A DNA stretch of 64,000 bases from CAVSRC01 sp963743015. GTDB taxonomy: Bacteria > Pseudomonadota > Alphaproteobacteria > Rhizobiales > Kaistiaceae. Every line of letters begins with the position of its first letter. Within the stretch, counting starts at the first letter, position 1. Below, one piece after another: positions 1 to 9,915 of this stretch. The notes beneath the pieces were generated by a model. It did no database searches. It was not told the DNA's origin and saw only the letters and a program-made list of their open reading frames with translations. Location of the stretch: NCBI GenBank assembly GCA_963743015.1, contig CAVUOD010000031.1:248001-312000 (forward strand). The letters run 5' to 3'. Position numbers and translations under genes: made by a program.

Positions 1-245
1 ATGAGCTGGCGCAGGAAGGTGATCGGCAGCAGGTTCTGGCCCTTGTTCTCCTGCTCGAAGATGATCTGGGTGAGCACCGAGCGCGTGATGTCCTCGCCCG
101 TCTTGGCGTCGACCACGACGAAATCCTCGTCCTTCTTCAGCATGTCGGCGAGGTCCTCGAGCGTCACATAGGTCGAGGTGCCGGTGTTGTAGAGACGCCG
201 GTTCGCGTATTTCTTGATTGTTGTCGGCGTCTTCTCTTTCGCCAT
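1..245 (-). CDS. phaR: PhaR, PHA synthesis repressor (3' end outside window)
   Basis: N-terminal 81 codons of the polyhydroxyalkanoate synthesis repressor, which binds DNA and PHB granules and represses phasin and its own gene. The ATG at 245 opens MAKEKTPTTIKKYANRRLYN, the hallmark of the PHB/PHA accumulation regulator DNA-binding domain, followed by LEDLADMLKKDEDFVVVDAK. The family is usually about 190-200 residues, so over half of the protein lies beyond base 1. It is divergent from phaA across a 266-bp intergenic region, the usual arrangement in alphaproteobacteria. No frameshift is seen in the visible part. Confidence 0.93.
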   Translation of the reverse strand, partial: MAKEKTPTTIKKYANRRLYNTGTSTYVTLEDLADMLKKDEDFVVVDAKTGEDITRSVLTQIIFEQENKGQNLLPITFLRQL

Positions 246-299
246 GCGCGGCCCCTTCCTGAGATGACCGCTGTTGCGGCTCTCATCACCCAGCCCCTT

Positions 300-511
300 G
301 CCCACGATAGGGTTTTTTTTGCAGTGCGCCAATATTTTGTGCAACGCCTCAAAAAATGTGTTGCGATGCAGCGTTAACGCGCTCGGCGATTGACATGCAG
401 TCCGGCGCCAGTTTGTAGTCGGTCGCAGGATGCAATGGCCGCGACCTTGCGCTTGACGTCGCTTTCGCAAGTGCGGCTCCCGGGGCGGCGGACCAGCCAG
501 GAGCGCTTTCC
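300..511 (+). promoter_or_regulatory. phaR-phaA divergent control region, candidate phaA promoter
   Basis: Between the divergent phaR and phaA starts lies an AT-richer, TGC-rich stretch (tgtgcaacg at about 339, tgttgcgatgcagcg at about 359) after an 8-T run near 312. PhaR proteins are known to recognise TGC-rich sites, so autoregulation here is plausible but only inferred. A candidate sigma-70 -35 box TTGACA is at 390-395, with a weak -10 TTGTAG at 413-418 after a 17-base spacer, directed toward phaA. Confidence 0.35.
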
Positions 512-1692
<1,181 letters not shown>

Positions 1693-1738
1693 ACCGCGCC
1701 ATGCTGCAAAAGAACGAAATCGCAGGGGAGGAACCGTC

Positions 1739-2467
1739 ATGGCGAAGGTCGCCATCGTCACCGGAGGGACGCGCGGCATCGGCGCGGCGATCGCGCGGAG
1801 CCTGAAAGATAGCGGTCACACGGTTGCCGCCGTCTATGCCGGCAATGACGCAGCCGCGGCGAAGTTCAGGGCGGAGAACGACATCGCCGTCTACAAGTGG
1901 GATGTCGGCGATATCGACGCCTCGGCGGCGGGCGTGAAGCAGGTCGAGGCGCGAGCTCGGCCCGGTCGCGGTGCTGGTCAACAATGCCGGCATCACACGC
2001 GATGCCCTGTTCCATCGGATGAGCTGGGAGAGTGGTCGGCGGTGATGCGCACCAATCTCGATTCGATGTTCGCCATGACCCGCCCGGTGATCGAAGGCAT
2101 GCGCGCGCGCAATGCGGGGCGGATCATCTGCATATCCTCGATCAACGGGCAGAAAGGCCAGCTCGGCCAGGCCAACTATGCGGCTTCCAAGGCCGGCATC
2201 ATCGGCTTCACCAAGGCGCTGGCGCTGGAAAGCGCGCGCAAGGGGATCACCGTCAACGCCATTTGCCCCGGCTATATCGATACCGACATGGTTGCCGGCG
2301 TGTCGGAGAAGGTGCTGGAGGAAATCGTCCGCCAGATACCGGTCGGCCGGTTGGGCAAGGCGCAGGAGATCGCCTCGCTGGTCGCCTATCTCGCCTCGGA
2401 CGACGCTGCCTTCATCTCCGGCGCGGTGTTCAGCGCCAATGGTGGGCAGTACATCGCCAATGGCTGA
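1739..2467 (+). CDS. phaB: Acetoacetyl-CoA reductase, compensating indel pair
   Basis: NADPH-dependent short-chain dehydrogenase that reduces acetoacetyl-CoA to (R)-3-hydroxybutyryl-CoA for PHB. The ATG at 1739 follows a strong ribosome site (aggggagg). The cofactor motif TGGTRGIGAAIA is near residue 9, the catalytic Ser in ISSINGQKG, and Tyr-x-x-x-Lys in YAASKAG. The stretch from about 1951 to 2031 is out of frame: one base is gained, then one lost. In the alternative frame it reads VLVNNAGITRDALF, the expected NNAG motif, so the protein is really collinear and 242 residues long. It ends 12 bases before the convergent NYN gene. Confidence 0.92.
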   Translation: MAKVAIVTGGTRGIGAAIARSLKDSGHTVAAVYAGNDAAAAKFRAENDIAVYKWDVGDIDASAAGVKQVEARARPGRGAGQQCRHHTRCPVPSDELGEWSAVMRTNLDSMFAMTRPVIEGMRARNAGRIICISSINGQKGQLGQANYAASKAGIIGFTKALALESARKGITVNAICPGYIDTDMVAGVSEKVLEEIVRQIPVGRLGKAQEIASLVAYLASDDAAFISGAVFSANGGQYIANG

Positions 2468-2479
2468 TGGCGAGGGGCG

Positions 2480-4104
2480 TCAGCTGCGCCCTTCCCCGTC
2501 GCGATTGCGGTTGTAGGAGGCGACGATGCGCTGGATTTCGTCGCCGATGTCGCCGCTCCCTTCTTCCTTCTTCCACGTCTTCCGGCGGCGGCGGTTTCGC
2601 CGCCGGCTGACGATCCGCTGCCGACGGCGCTCGGCCGGTTCGCCCGCCTCGCGTTTCGGCGGCGCCGACGAAGGTCTCCGCTGGTCGCTGCCGCCATCCT
2701 CGACCAGAACGTCGACGGCTTCGGCAATCGCCGCCAGGATCGACGATTCGATCGCCTCGTCGGTCTCCTCCGCCGGCGGAGCGGCCGGTTTGCGCGGCGG
2801 TGGCTCGGCGCCGTCGGGCTTGGGCGCCGGCCGCGCCGACGGTTTCATCTTTGCCGAGGCGGCAATGCGCGCGGCAATCGTCGCCCTGAGATCGGTGGAC
2901 GATTTGGCGGGCTTCGGCGGTTCCGGCGGCGGAGGCGCCGCCTTTGCCTGCAGGGCCGCCGATTTGGGGCGCTCCGGCACGCGCGGCGGGGTCGCCGGCT
3001 TGGCGGCGGCCGGCTTTTCGGGACGGCGCACCGCGGCGGGCTTGTTCGCCGGCTTGTCTTCGGCGGCCGGTTGCGGCGCAGGCGCCGGCTTGTCTCGGCG
3101 GCCGGTCGCGCGCAGGCGCCGGCTTGCTTTCGGCTGCGGGTCGCCGGCTGCGCGCCGGGCGGGTCGTCTTGGCCGGAAGTGCCGCCGGTGCGGCGATCCA
3201 GGCGTCGAGCAGCGCCTCGCGCTCGGCATCGAGCGCGATGCCGGCGCCGCTGATCAGATAGCGTGCCTGCTCGCGGAATACCTCGGCGAGGCGTGTCGGC
3301 GTGTCGTTGGTCGAAAAGACGTGGCCCTTCAGCGCCAGCCCCTTGACCACGAACACCACCTGGCGGGAGGTGACGTTGCGGCCGGCATCGCTCAGGCGTT
3401 CGGCGACGCTCTTGGCGGTGTCGTTGAAATGATAGCCGTGCTGGGAAACCTCGCTCGCCAGAAAGCGGAAGAGATCGGCGAAGGTCTTCGGCGAGAACAT
3501 CGGAATGCTGGTCGCCGCATGAACCTCGCGGGCGAAGGCTTCGATCTTGTTGCGGTCGGCAGAGGTCGTGGCCGCAGCCGCCTTTGCCGGCGGCTTGCGT
3601 TCGGCGAGAAGCGCGACGAGTTTGCCCGCCGGAATCGCCATGTCGGCGGCGGCCTGGTAATCGGCCGCGGTCACCTCGCTGACAGTAGATGGCGACACGG
3701 TGGCCGCGGGCGTGCAGGCGCTCGACCAGTGGCGTCAGATCGGGCGCTGCGGTCATCAGGATGAAATCCAGCCCGTCGTCGGCGTCGGCCGCCGCATCCA
3801 TCGCATCGATGGCGAGGCAGAGTTCGACCTGGGCCTGGCCGTCGCATTCGACCAGCTCGAAACCGGCATGGGCGAAAGCCTCGCGGGCATCGTCGGCGCT
3901 GGCCGAGCTGACATAGCAGCGTCGCACGGTTATGGCGTGCGGCGTGTCTGCCGGTTCGATCAGCTCGCCGCTCTCGATGGCGTCCGACCAGTCGTCGATG
4001 CGCTCGGCCAGCCGCTCGCCCATCCCCTCGCCGCCGGACGCGGCAAGGCCGCGGCCGAGGCCGTCGAGGTCGACGAGCAAGATGCTTTTCACCGGCTCAA
4101 CCAT
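2480..4104 (-). CDS. NYN domain / OST-HTH-like protein with long Pro-Ala-Lys tail, two indels
   Basis: Residues 1-145 resemble an NYN (PIN-like) nuclease domain: ILLVDLDGLGRG at the start and DFILMTAAPDLTPLVERL later, a divergent form of the usual SxDSDF block. A second globular region (IEAFAREVHAATSIPMFSP through VAERLSDAGRNVTSRQVVFV) looks like the OST-HTH/LOTUS module often paired with NYN. The last 200 or so residues are low-complexity Pro/Ala/Lys with a basic RRRQRIVSRRRNRRRRK patch, ending QRIVASYNRNRDGEGRS. Two +1 indels (near 3690 and 3110) interrupt it; correction gives 540 residues. An RNA-related role fits the domain types; the substrate is unknown. Confidence 0.75.
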
Positions 4105-4230
4105 GCTTCTCCTCTGCCGGCGTCATCGCTACCCGTCAACAGCCGTTTCGTCCAGCCCGGATTAGCTTATGCTCGCGCGCCGTTGACGGTCCACCGACAT
4201 GCGCGACCGCGGCCAGCCGGGATTTGTGAC

Positions 4231-4963
4231 ATGCGCCTCAGCGATTTCAAAGTGCTTACTTTCGACTGCTACGGGACCCTGATCGACTGGGAAAGCGGCA
4301 TGATCGCTGCGCTCAAGCCCCTGATCGACCGGATCGACCGGCCGCTTGGCCGGGACGAAATCCTCTCCGCCCATGCCCGGCACGAATCGGCCCAGCAGGT
4401 ACAAACGCCAACCAAGCTCTACCGGGACTTGCTTGCCGTCGTCTACAGGCGGCTCGGCGAGGAGTGGGGCGTGCCGCCGAGCTGGGAGGAATGCGTCGCC
4501 TACGGCCGCTCGATCGGCGACTGGCCGGCCTTCGCCGATACCGTCGAGGCGCTCCGCTATCTCAAGCAGCACTACAGGCTGGTCATCCTGTCGAACGTCG
4601 ACAACGAGAGCTTCGCGCTGAGCAACGAAAGGCTCGGCGTCACCTTCGACGCCGTCATGACGGCGGAGGACATCGGCAGCCTACAAGCCGGCGCTGGCGA
4701 ATTTCGAGTACATGATCGCCAGGCTCGGCGGCATGGGCATCGACATGGACGACGTGCTGCACACGGCCGAGAGCCTGTTCCACGACCACGGGCCGGCGAA
4801 CCGCATCGGGCTGAAGTCGTGCTGGATCCATCGCCGCCATGCGGCGGGCGGCTTCGGCGCGACCATGCAGCCGGCCGACATGCCGCACACCGATTTCCGC
4901 TTCACCAGCATGGGCGAATTCGCCGAGGCCCACGCCAAGGAGCGGCCGGCGGCTGACGGCTAG
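4231..4963 (+). CDS. HAD family hydrolase, haloacid dehalogenase type II, one indel
   Basis: Soluble HAD-superfamily hydrolase of the haloacid dehalogenase type II group. Motif I is FDCYGTLIDWE (nucleophile Asp near residue 12), motif II is VILSNVD, and motif III Lys comes from SYKPALANFEY once an extra c at about 4680 is removed. The corrected protein is 243 residues, normal for the group. The C-terminal frame (GLKSCWIHRRH) is conserved in type II members. Its stop codon overlaps the stop of the convergent cupin gene. The substrate cannot be told from sequence. Confidence 0.85.
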
Positions 4964-5397
4964 CCGCCGGGCGCGAAATCCGGCGGCGCCATCTCGAAGC
5001 CGGAGAAGACGAAGCCCGGCGCCACGGTGCAGCCGACCAGCGACCAGGCGCCGAGGCTGACGGCGCTCTGCCAGTGGCGGCGCGGAACGACGAGCTGCGG
5101 CGCGTCGCCAGCGGCGATGTCGCCGGAGAGCCGGTGGTGGGCGAGCGCGCGGCCATCGGCGGAGAGGCTGAGTTGCAGGGGCGCGCCGGCATAGTGGTGC
5201 CAGACCTCGACCGCATCCACCCGGTGCCAGTGGGAGCGGTCGCCTGCGCCAAGCAGATAGTAGATCGCGGTCGAATGGCCGCGTCCGTCGTCGGGCTCAT
5301 CGTCGCGGAAGGTCTCGCGGTACCAGCCGCCTTCCGGGTGCGGCGCCAGGTCGAGCCGGCGGGCGATATCCGCCGCCGTCAGCCCGGCGAGGCTCAC
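4960..5397 (-). CDS. Cupin family 5 (DUF985) protein
   Basis: A 145-residue cupin of the DUF985 type: LAPHPEGGWYRETFR near the N terminus, the HSTAIYYLL strand, the HWHRVDAVEVWHHYAG metal-site region with clustered histidines, and GCTVAPGFVFSGFEMA at the end. Members bind a metal in a beta barrel; the reaction is unknown. It starts with GTG, and that codon overlaps the TGA of gloB in a GTGA arrangement, so it is probably translationally coupled to gloB. Confidence 0.88.
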   Translation of the reverse strand: MSLAGLTAADIARRLDLAPHPEGGWYRETFRDDEPDDGRGHSTAIYYLLGAGDRSHWHRVDAVEVWHHYAGAPLQLSLSADGRALAHHRLSGDIAAGDAPQLVVPRRHWQSAVSLGAWSLVGCTVAPGFVFSGFEMAPPDFAPGG

Positions 5398-6162
5398 CGG
5401 AAGGCGTCCTTGCGCTTGCGGATCTCGGCGAAGACCTCCGCCGGTGCCGCGCCTCCATGCCGAGCAGCTTGCGGATGGCGGGATCGTCGACGCGGAAATA
5501 GGGGTTGGTCTTCTTCTCCAGGGCGATCGTCGTCGGCAGCGTCGCCTTGCCGGCGGCGACGAGGCGCTTCACCGCGTCGTAGCGGGCGACGAGATCGGCA
5601 TTGTCAGGATCGACGGTGAGCGCGAAGCGGGCATTGGTCTCGGTATATTCGTGGCCGCAATAGACGCCGTCTCGTCGGGCAGCGCCCGCAGCTTGTCGAG
5701 CGAGGCGTACATCATCTCGGGCGTCCCCTCGAAGACGCGGCCGCAGCCCATGGCGAAGAGCGTGTCGGCGGTGAAGGCGACGGCCTCGCTCGGCAGCCAG
5801 TAGCTGACATGGCCGAGCGTGTGGCCGGGGGTGTCGATGACGCTGACCGCGATGTCGCCGAACATGAAGGTGTCGCCGCCGGTCACGCGCTGGTCGATGC
5901 CGGGGATCTTGTCGGCCTCGCCGGCCGGGCCGATCACGGTCGCGCCGAATTCGGCCTTGAGCCCGAGATTGCCTTCGACATGGTCGCCGTGGTGGTGGGT
6001 GGTGAGGATATGGTCGAGGCGCCAGCCCTTTTCCGCCAGGTGGGCGCGGATCGGCGCTTCCTCCGGTGCGTCGATGGACGCGGTCAGGCCCGAGGCCGGG
6101 TCGTGAACGAGGACGCCGAAATTGTCGGAACGGCAGATGAATTGCTCGATCAGGAGAGCCAT
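5394..6162 (-). CDS. gloB: Hydroxyacylglutathione hydrolase (glyoxalase II), two indels
   Basis: Hydrolyses S-D-lactoylglutathione in methylglyoxal detoxification. The metallo-beta-lactamase metal motif THHHGDHVEG is near residue 55, followed by DTPGHTLGH and FTADTLFAMGCGRVFEG. In other frames the same gene continues with YCGHEYTETNARFAL and ALEKKTNPYFRVDDP, the glutathione-binding C-terminal domain. One base is missing near 5670 and one near 5450; adding both gives 256 residues, the standard GloB size. The C terminus reads EVFAEIRKRKDAFR. It is divergent from the methyltransferase, a common alphaproteobacterial arrangement. Confidence 0.93.
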
Positions 6163-6251
6163 GGCGGCCTGCTTTCTCGCTTCGCGGTGGCGGTCGTTTT
6201 GCCTAGCATCGGTCGTCGCGCGCGGCTACCCGCCTCTGATAGCATGCGCCC

Positions 6252-6989
6252 ATGTATCTCGACGTGGTCGATCTCCGCGCCTTCTATGCCAGCCGCCTCG
6301 GCGTGGTCGTTCGCCGCCTCATCGGCCGCCGGCTCGCCAAGCGCTGGCCGCGGCTTTCCGGCGAATGCGTGCTCGGCATGGGCTATGCGACGCCCTATCT
6401 GCAGGACCTCGCCGGCGATGCCGAGCGCGTGCTGGCGCTGATGCCGGCGGCGCAGGGCGTGGCGACCTGGCCGCTGGAGGGGCCGAACCAGGCGGCGCTG
6501 GTCGAGGAGGACGCGCTGCCGCTGCCCGATGTCTCGGTCGACCGGGCTCTGGTCATCCACTGCCTGGAGATGGTGGCCAATCCGCGCGACCATCTGCGCG
6601 AGATCTGGCGGGTGCTGGCGCCGGGCGGACGGGTCATCCTGGTGGTGCCCAACCGCAGCGGCATCTGGGCGCGGACCGAGAAGACGCCCTTCGGTCACGG
6701 CCAGCCCTATGGCAGCGGCCAGCTGACAAGCCTCCTGCGCGATGCGCAGTTTTCGCCGATCGGCTGGTCGGAGGCGCTGGCGGTGCTGCCGCTGTACGGG
6801 CCGTGGCTGGGAAGCGGCATCACGTGGGAACGGGTCGGCCGTACGTTGTGGCCGGCCTTCGCCGGCGTGATCATCGTCGAGGCGACCAAGCAGCTCTACC
6901 AGGGCGTGGCGGTGCGCGAGCGGCGCGGCCGCATCAAGTCGGCGCTGCGTACCGCCTGGTATCCTGGTGCATCGGCGCCGGCGCGATGA
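6252..6989 (+). CDS. Class I SAM-dependent methyltransferase
   Basis: A 245-residue methyltransferase-fold protein conserved beside gloB in alphaproteobacteria. The SAM-binding loop is degenerate (GECVLGMGYATPYLQDLAG); the post-strand acid region LPLPDVSVDRALVIHCLEMV and the REIWRVLAPGGRVILVVPNR strand are clear. The degenerate glycine loop leaves open whether it still methylates anything. The target is unknown. A short FAH-type gene follows after 7 bases and may be co-transcribed. Confidence 0.85.
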   Translation: MYLDVVDLRAFYASRLGVVVRRLIGRRLAKRWPRLSGECVLGMGYATPYLQDLAGDAERVLALMPAAQGVATWPLEGPNQAALVEEDALPLPDVSVDRALVIHCLEMVANPRDHLREIWRVLAPGGRVILVVPNRSGIWARTEKTPFGHGQPYGSGQLTSLLRDAQFSPIGWSEALAVLPLYGPWLGSGITWERVGRTLWPAFAGVIIVEATKQLYQGVAVRERRGRIKSALRTAWYPGASAPAR

Positions 6990-6996
6990 CGGCGGG

Positions 6997-7395
6997 ATGA
7001 CCGACATCGACGCGATTGCCGGGCAAATCCAGGCGGCCGATACGGTCGCCGCCTTCGGGCTGCACGGCCGGCTTTTTGTCGGACCTTTCACGACATACGC
7101 CGACCGCGAAGCCCGCGCCGACTGGCTGAGGATGCTGTCGGCCTTCGAAATCGTCTTGTCGCGCGATGGCGCGGCGGTCGATCGCGGGCAGGGGGCGAAT
7201 GTGCTTGACGGCCCGGTTTCGGCCCTGCTGCATCTGGTGCGGGGGCTGGCGCAGGTCTCGCGAGAACGGCTCAAGGCCGGCGATATCGTCACGACCGGCA
7301 CGGTGACGCGCGCCTTCCCGGTCAGGGCGGGGGAGCACTGGTCCACCGAAATTTTCGGCCTGCCTGCGCCGGGTCTGGCGATTGTCTTCAGTTAA
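6997..7395 (+). CDS. Short FAH / 2-keto-4-pentenoate hydratase-like protein
   Basis: Only 132 residues, but the second half matches the C-terminal end of 2-keto-4-pentenoate hydratases: GANVLDGPVSALLHLVRGLA and LKAGDIVTTGTVTRAFPV. Full-length relatives are about 260 residues, so the N-terminal half is missing. No such half is visible in any frame upstream, because the methyltransferase ends 7 bases before it. It is therefore either a trimmed gene or a genuine short subfamily. ATG 6997 is preferred to GTG 6967, which would overlap the upstream gene. Catalytic competence is doubtful. Confidence 0.6.
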   Translation: MTDIDAIAGQIQAADTVAAFGLHGRLFVGPFTTYADREARADWLRMLSAFEIVLSRDGAAVDRGQGANVLDGPVSALLHLVRGLAQVSRERLKAGDIVTTGTVTRAFPVRAGEHWSTEIFGLPAPGLAIVFS

Positions 7396-7603
7396 GGCAC
7401 ACGCGGGGGGTGTCTTTTCCGGTTTTTCAGGTCATATTTCCGGCCTGTTTACCGGATTGCGTCTTGCAGGCCACAGATCGTGGAATTCAGGCATCGGCCG
7501 GCTGAAATGCGGTTGTACCGATGATATTGACATATAGTGTCGCGGGCTCGTGCCGGTATGCACCGCGATTTCCCCAATCAGTCGAATTTCTGAGGATGAC
7601 AGG

Positions 7604-8146
7604 ATGATCGACTCTTTCGATGCGACGGCCCCGCGGGCGAGCGGCTTGCTGAAGCGCACGGGCCTGGCGGCGACGCTGGCGCTCGTCGGCGTGCTCGGGA
7701 CGGCTGGAGGAAATGCAGCTTATGCCGGTGGGCCGTTTGCCGGCATGGATGGCTCCTGGGCGGGCTCGGGCACCGTGAGCATGGACTCCGGCACCAAGGA
7801 GCGCATGCGCTGTACGGCGCAGTACCTGGTCAAGGACAACGACAACAACCTGCAGCAGCATCTCAACTGCTCCAGCCCCAGCTACGACTTCAAGGTCAAC
7901 ACCTATGTCGACCACCAGGGCGGCTCGCTGTCGGGCTACTGGGAAGAGCTGCTCAACAATGTCAGGGGCAGCGTTGCCGGCAGCGCCAACGGCAGCCGCG
8001 TCAAGGTGGTGCTGAAAGGCTCGGCATTCTCCGCGACGCTGAACCTCGTTACCCACGGCAACAGTCAATCGGTGACGATCATCCCCGGCCGCGATACCAA
8101 TACCCAGGTCCAGCGCGTCGCCATCTCGATGCGCAAGCGCGGCTGA
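7604..8146 (+). CDS. Exported hypothetical protein
   Basis: A 180-residue protein with a long signal peptide: positive residues near 18 (LLKRTG), a hydrophobic core (LAATLALVGVLGTAGG), and likely cleavage after NAAYA. The mature part has a GSWAGSGTVSMDSGTKERMR segment and two cysteines (RMRCTAQY and LNCSS) that could form a disulfide. Relatives in Hyphomicrobiales are uncharacterised. The ATG at 7604 follows aggatgacagg. A strong terminator hairpin lies 30 bases after the stop, so this is probably a single-gene unit. Confidence 0.8.
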   Translation: MIDSFDATAPRASGLLKRTGLAATLALVGVLGTAGGNAAYAGGPFAGMDGSWAGSGTVSMDSGTKERMRCTAQYLVKDNDNNLQQHLNCSSPSYDFKVNTYVDHQGGSLSGYWEELLNNVRGSVAGSANGSRVKVVLKGSAFSATLNLVTHGNSQSVTIIPGRDTNTQVQRVAISMRKRG

Positions 8147-8175
8147 CGCGAGAGTTCCGATGGGCGCTATCGGAT

Positions 8176-8206
8176 GGGCCGCCGGCAACGGCGGCCCGTT
8201 TGATTT
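8176..8206 (+). terminator. Rho-independent-type terminator after the exported protein gene
   Basis: Perfect 9-bp stem gggccgccg / cggcggccc closed by a GCAA tetraloop (8176-8197), followed by gtttgattt. Confidence 0.7.
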
Positions 8207-8226
8207 CGGGGCTCGCGGATGCGCGC

Positions 8227-9288
8227 TAGAGCGGAATGAAGCGAGGCTGAATTGACGGGGGATTTCCGTAGGGGCGGATCTGATTTACGGTGCTGGCTGG
8301 GGAAGGAGGCCAGCGCGGGATGGGTCGACCTTATTCGAACGATCTTCGCGAGCGCATCGTCAGGGCGGTTGAGGAAGAAGGGCTGTCGGCGGCGTCAGGC
8401 GGCGGAGCGCTACGGGGTCGGCGTCAGCACGGCGATCCGGCTGGTTCAGTTGTTCCGCAAGACCGGCGGCGTGGCCCCCGGCAAGATGGGCGGACACCGG
8501 CGCGAAGAAGCTCTCCGAGGCCTTGGCGGGAGAGGATGATCGAGCGCTGCCGGGGGGAAGGACTTCGCCCTGCGCGGGCTCGGTGGATGAGCTGGGTGAA
8601 CTGAGAGCTCAAGGTCGATTACCGGCTCGGTGTGGGAGTACGTCCATGCCGAGAAGCTGACGCACAAAAAAAGACGCTGATCGGCTGCCGAGCAGGACCG
8701 GCCCGACATCGCCCGCCGGCGGGCGCAATGGACGACCTATCAGGACCGCATCGACGCCGGCGCGTCTCGTCTTCATCGACGAGACCTGGACCAAGCCAAC
8801 ATGGCGCCACGAGAGGCTGGGCGCCGCGCGGCCAGCGCCTCAAGAGCCAAGGTGCCGCACGGCCACTGGAAGACCATGACCTTCCTGGAGCACTGCGTCA
8901 CGACCGGGTCGAGGCGACCATGGCTCATCGATGGCCCGATCAACGGCGAGCGGCTTCCGGCTTTATGATCGAGAAGGTGCTCGTCCCCACCCTCAGGCCC
9001 GGCGACATCGTCATCATGGACAATGCTCGGCAGCCACAAGAGCAAGGCCGTGCGCAGCGCGCATCAGGGCGGCTGGGGCCAGGCTGTTCTTCCTGCCCAA
9101 ATACTCCCCCGACCTGAACCCGATCGAACAGTTCTTCGCCAAGCTCAAACACTGGTTGCGCAAGGCGGCAGGCCGGACCGCCGACGCCGTCTATGAGGCC
9201 ATCGGCCCCATTCTTGACAGTGTCACATCAGCCGAATGCGCCAACTTCTTCGCTCACGCCGGCTATGCCCCAGCCTGATTATCCGCTA
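8227..9288 (+). mobile_element. IS630-family insertion sequence, decayed
   Basis: The element is bounded by TA dinucleotides at 8227-8228 and 9287-9288, the known target duplication of IS630/mariner elements. The ends are imperfect inverted repeats: gagcggaatgaagcgaggct inward from the left, and gcggataatcaggctggg reading inward from the right. Length is about 1.06 kb, typical of the family. The right TA is part of the metW stop codon. Confidence 0.8.
8320..9278 (+). pseudogene. IS630 transposase, multiply frameshifted
   Basis: Fragments in different frames reconstruct one DDE transposase. N terminus: MGRPYSNDLRERIVRAVEEE, then RQAAERYGVGVSTAIRLVQL (helix-turn-helix). The core includes VFIDETWTK (first Asp), GDIVIMDN (second Asp) and FLPKYSPDLNPIEQFFAKLK (final Glu). 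The C terminus is AECANFFAHAGYAPA. At least four frame changes occur, so no active transposase is made from the sequence as given. Because indels are common in this window, part of the damage may be sequence error. Confidence 0.85.
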
Positions 9289-9915
9289 GCGTCTGAGCAG
9301 GAAGACCGCCTGCTGACCGTAGAGATTCACGAACCACAGCGGCGCGCCGGCGCCGATGCGCTCGCCGTTGCGCTTGAGCACCATCGACTGTTCGACATGG
9401 GCGTCGATCTCGCGGCAGAGGTCGATGAAGTCGCGGATCGTGCAGAAGTGGATGTTGGGCGTCTCGTACCAGCTCATCGGCAGGTGGTGGGTCACCGGCA
9501 TGCGCCCGGTGAAGCCGAGGATGGTGCGCACCCGCCAATGGCCGAAATTGGGGAAGGAAACGATCGCCTTCTCGCCGATCCTCAGCATCTGCTCGATCAC
9601 GTGGCGCGGCCGATGGGTGGCCTGCAACGTCTGTGACAGGATGACGAAGTCGAAGCCGTCGTCGGGATAGTCGACGAGGTCGGTGTCGGCGTCGCCCTGG
9701 ACCACCGACAGGCCGCGGGCGACGCTTTCGTGGACGCCCTTCTGGCTGATCTCGATGCCACGGCCGTCGACGTCGCGGGTGGTCTCGAGCAGCTTGAGGA
9801 GCTGTCCGTCGCCGCAGCCGATGTCGAGGACGCGGCTGCCCGGCGTCACCAGCTCGGCGATGTTGATGAGGTCGACGCGGCTGCCGTTGGTGAAGCCGTT
9901 CTGGGGCGCGTTCAT
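9286..9915 (-). CDS. metW: MetW, methionine biosynthesis protein
   Basis: A 209-residue methyltransferase-fold protein encoded after metX; in several proteobacteria MetW is needed with MetX for homoserine acylation. The SAM-type motif is VLDIGCGDGQLLKLLE, followed by DFVILSQTLQATHRP and VSFPNFGHWRVR. Its ATG overlaps the metX stop as ATGA, implying translational coupling. The last codons are RR then TAG, and that TAG contains the TA target of the adjoining IS630, so the element flanks but does not truncate the protein. Confidence 0.93.
   Translation of the reverse strand: MNAPQNGFTNGSRVDLINIAELVTPGSRVLDIGCGDGQLLKLLETTRDVDGRGIEISQKGVHESVARGLSVVQGDADTDLVDYPDDGFDFVILSQTLQATHRPRHVIEQMLRIGEKAIVSFPNFGHWRVRTILGFTGRMPVTHHLPMSWYETPNIHFCTIRDFIDLCREIDAHVEQSMVLKRNGERIGAGAPLWFVNLYGQQAVFLLRR

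Noticed and set aside
8252..8539. A separate helix-turn-helix regulator in front of the IS630 transposase
   Set aside because: It is the transposase's own N-terminal domain in a shifted frame.
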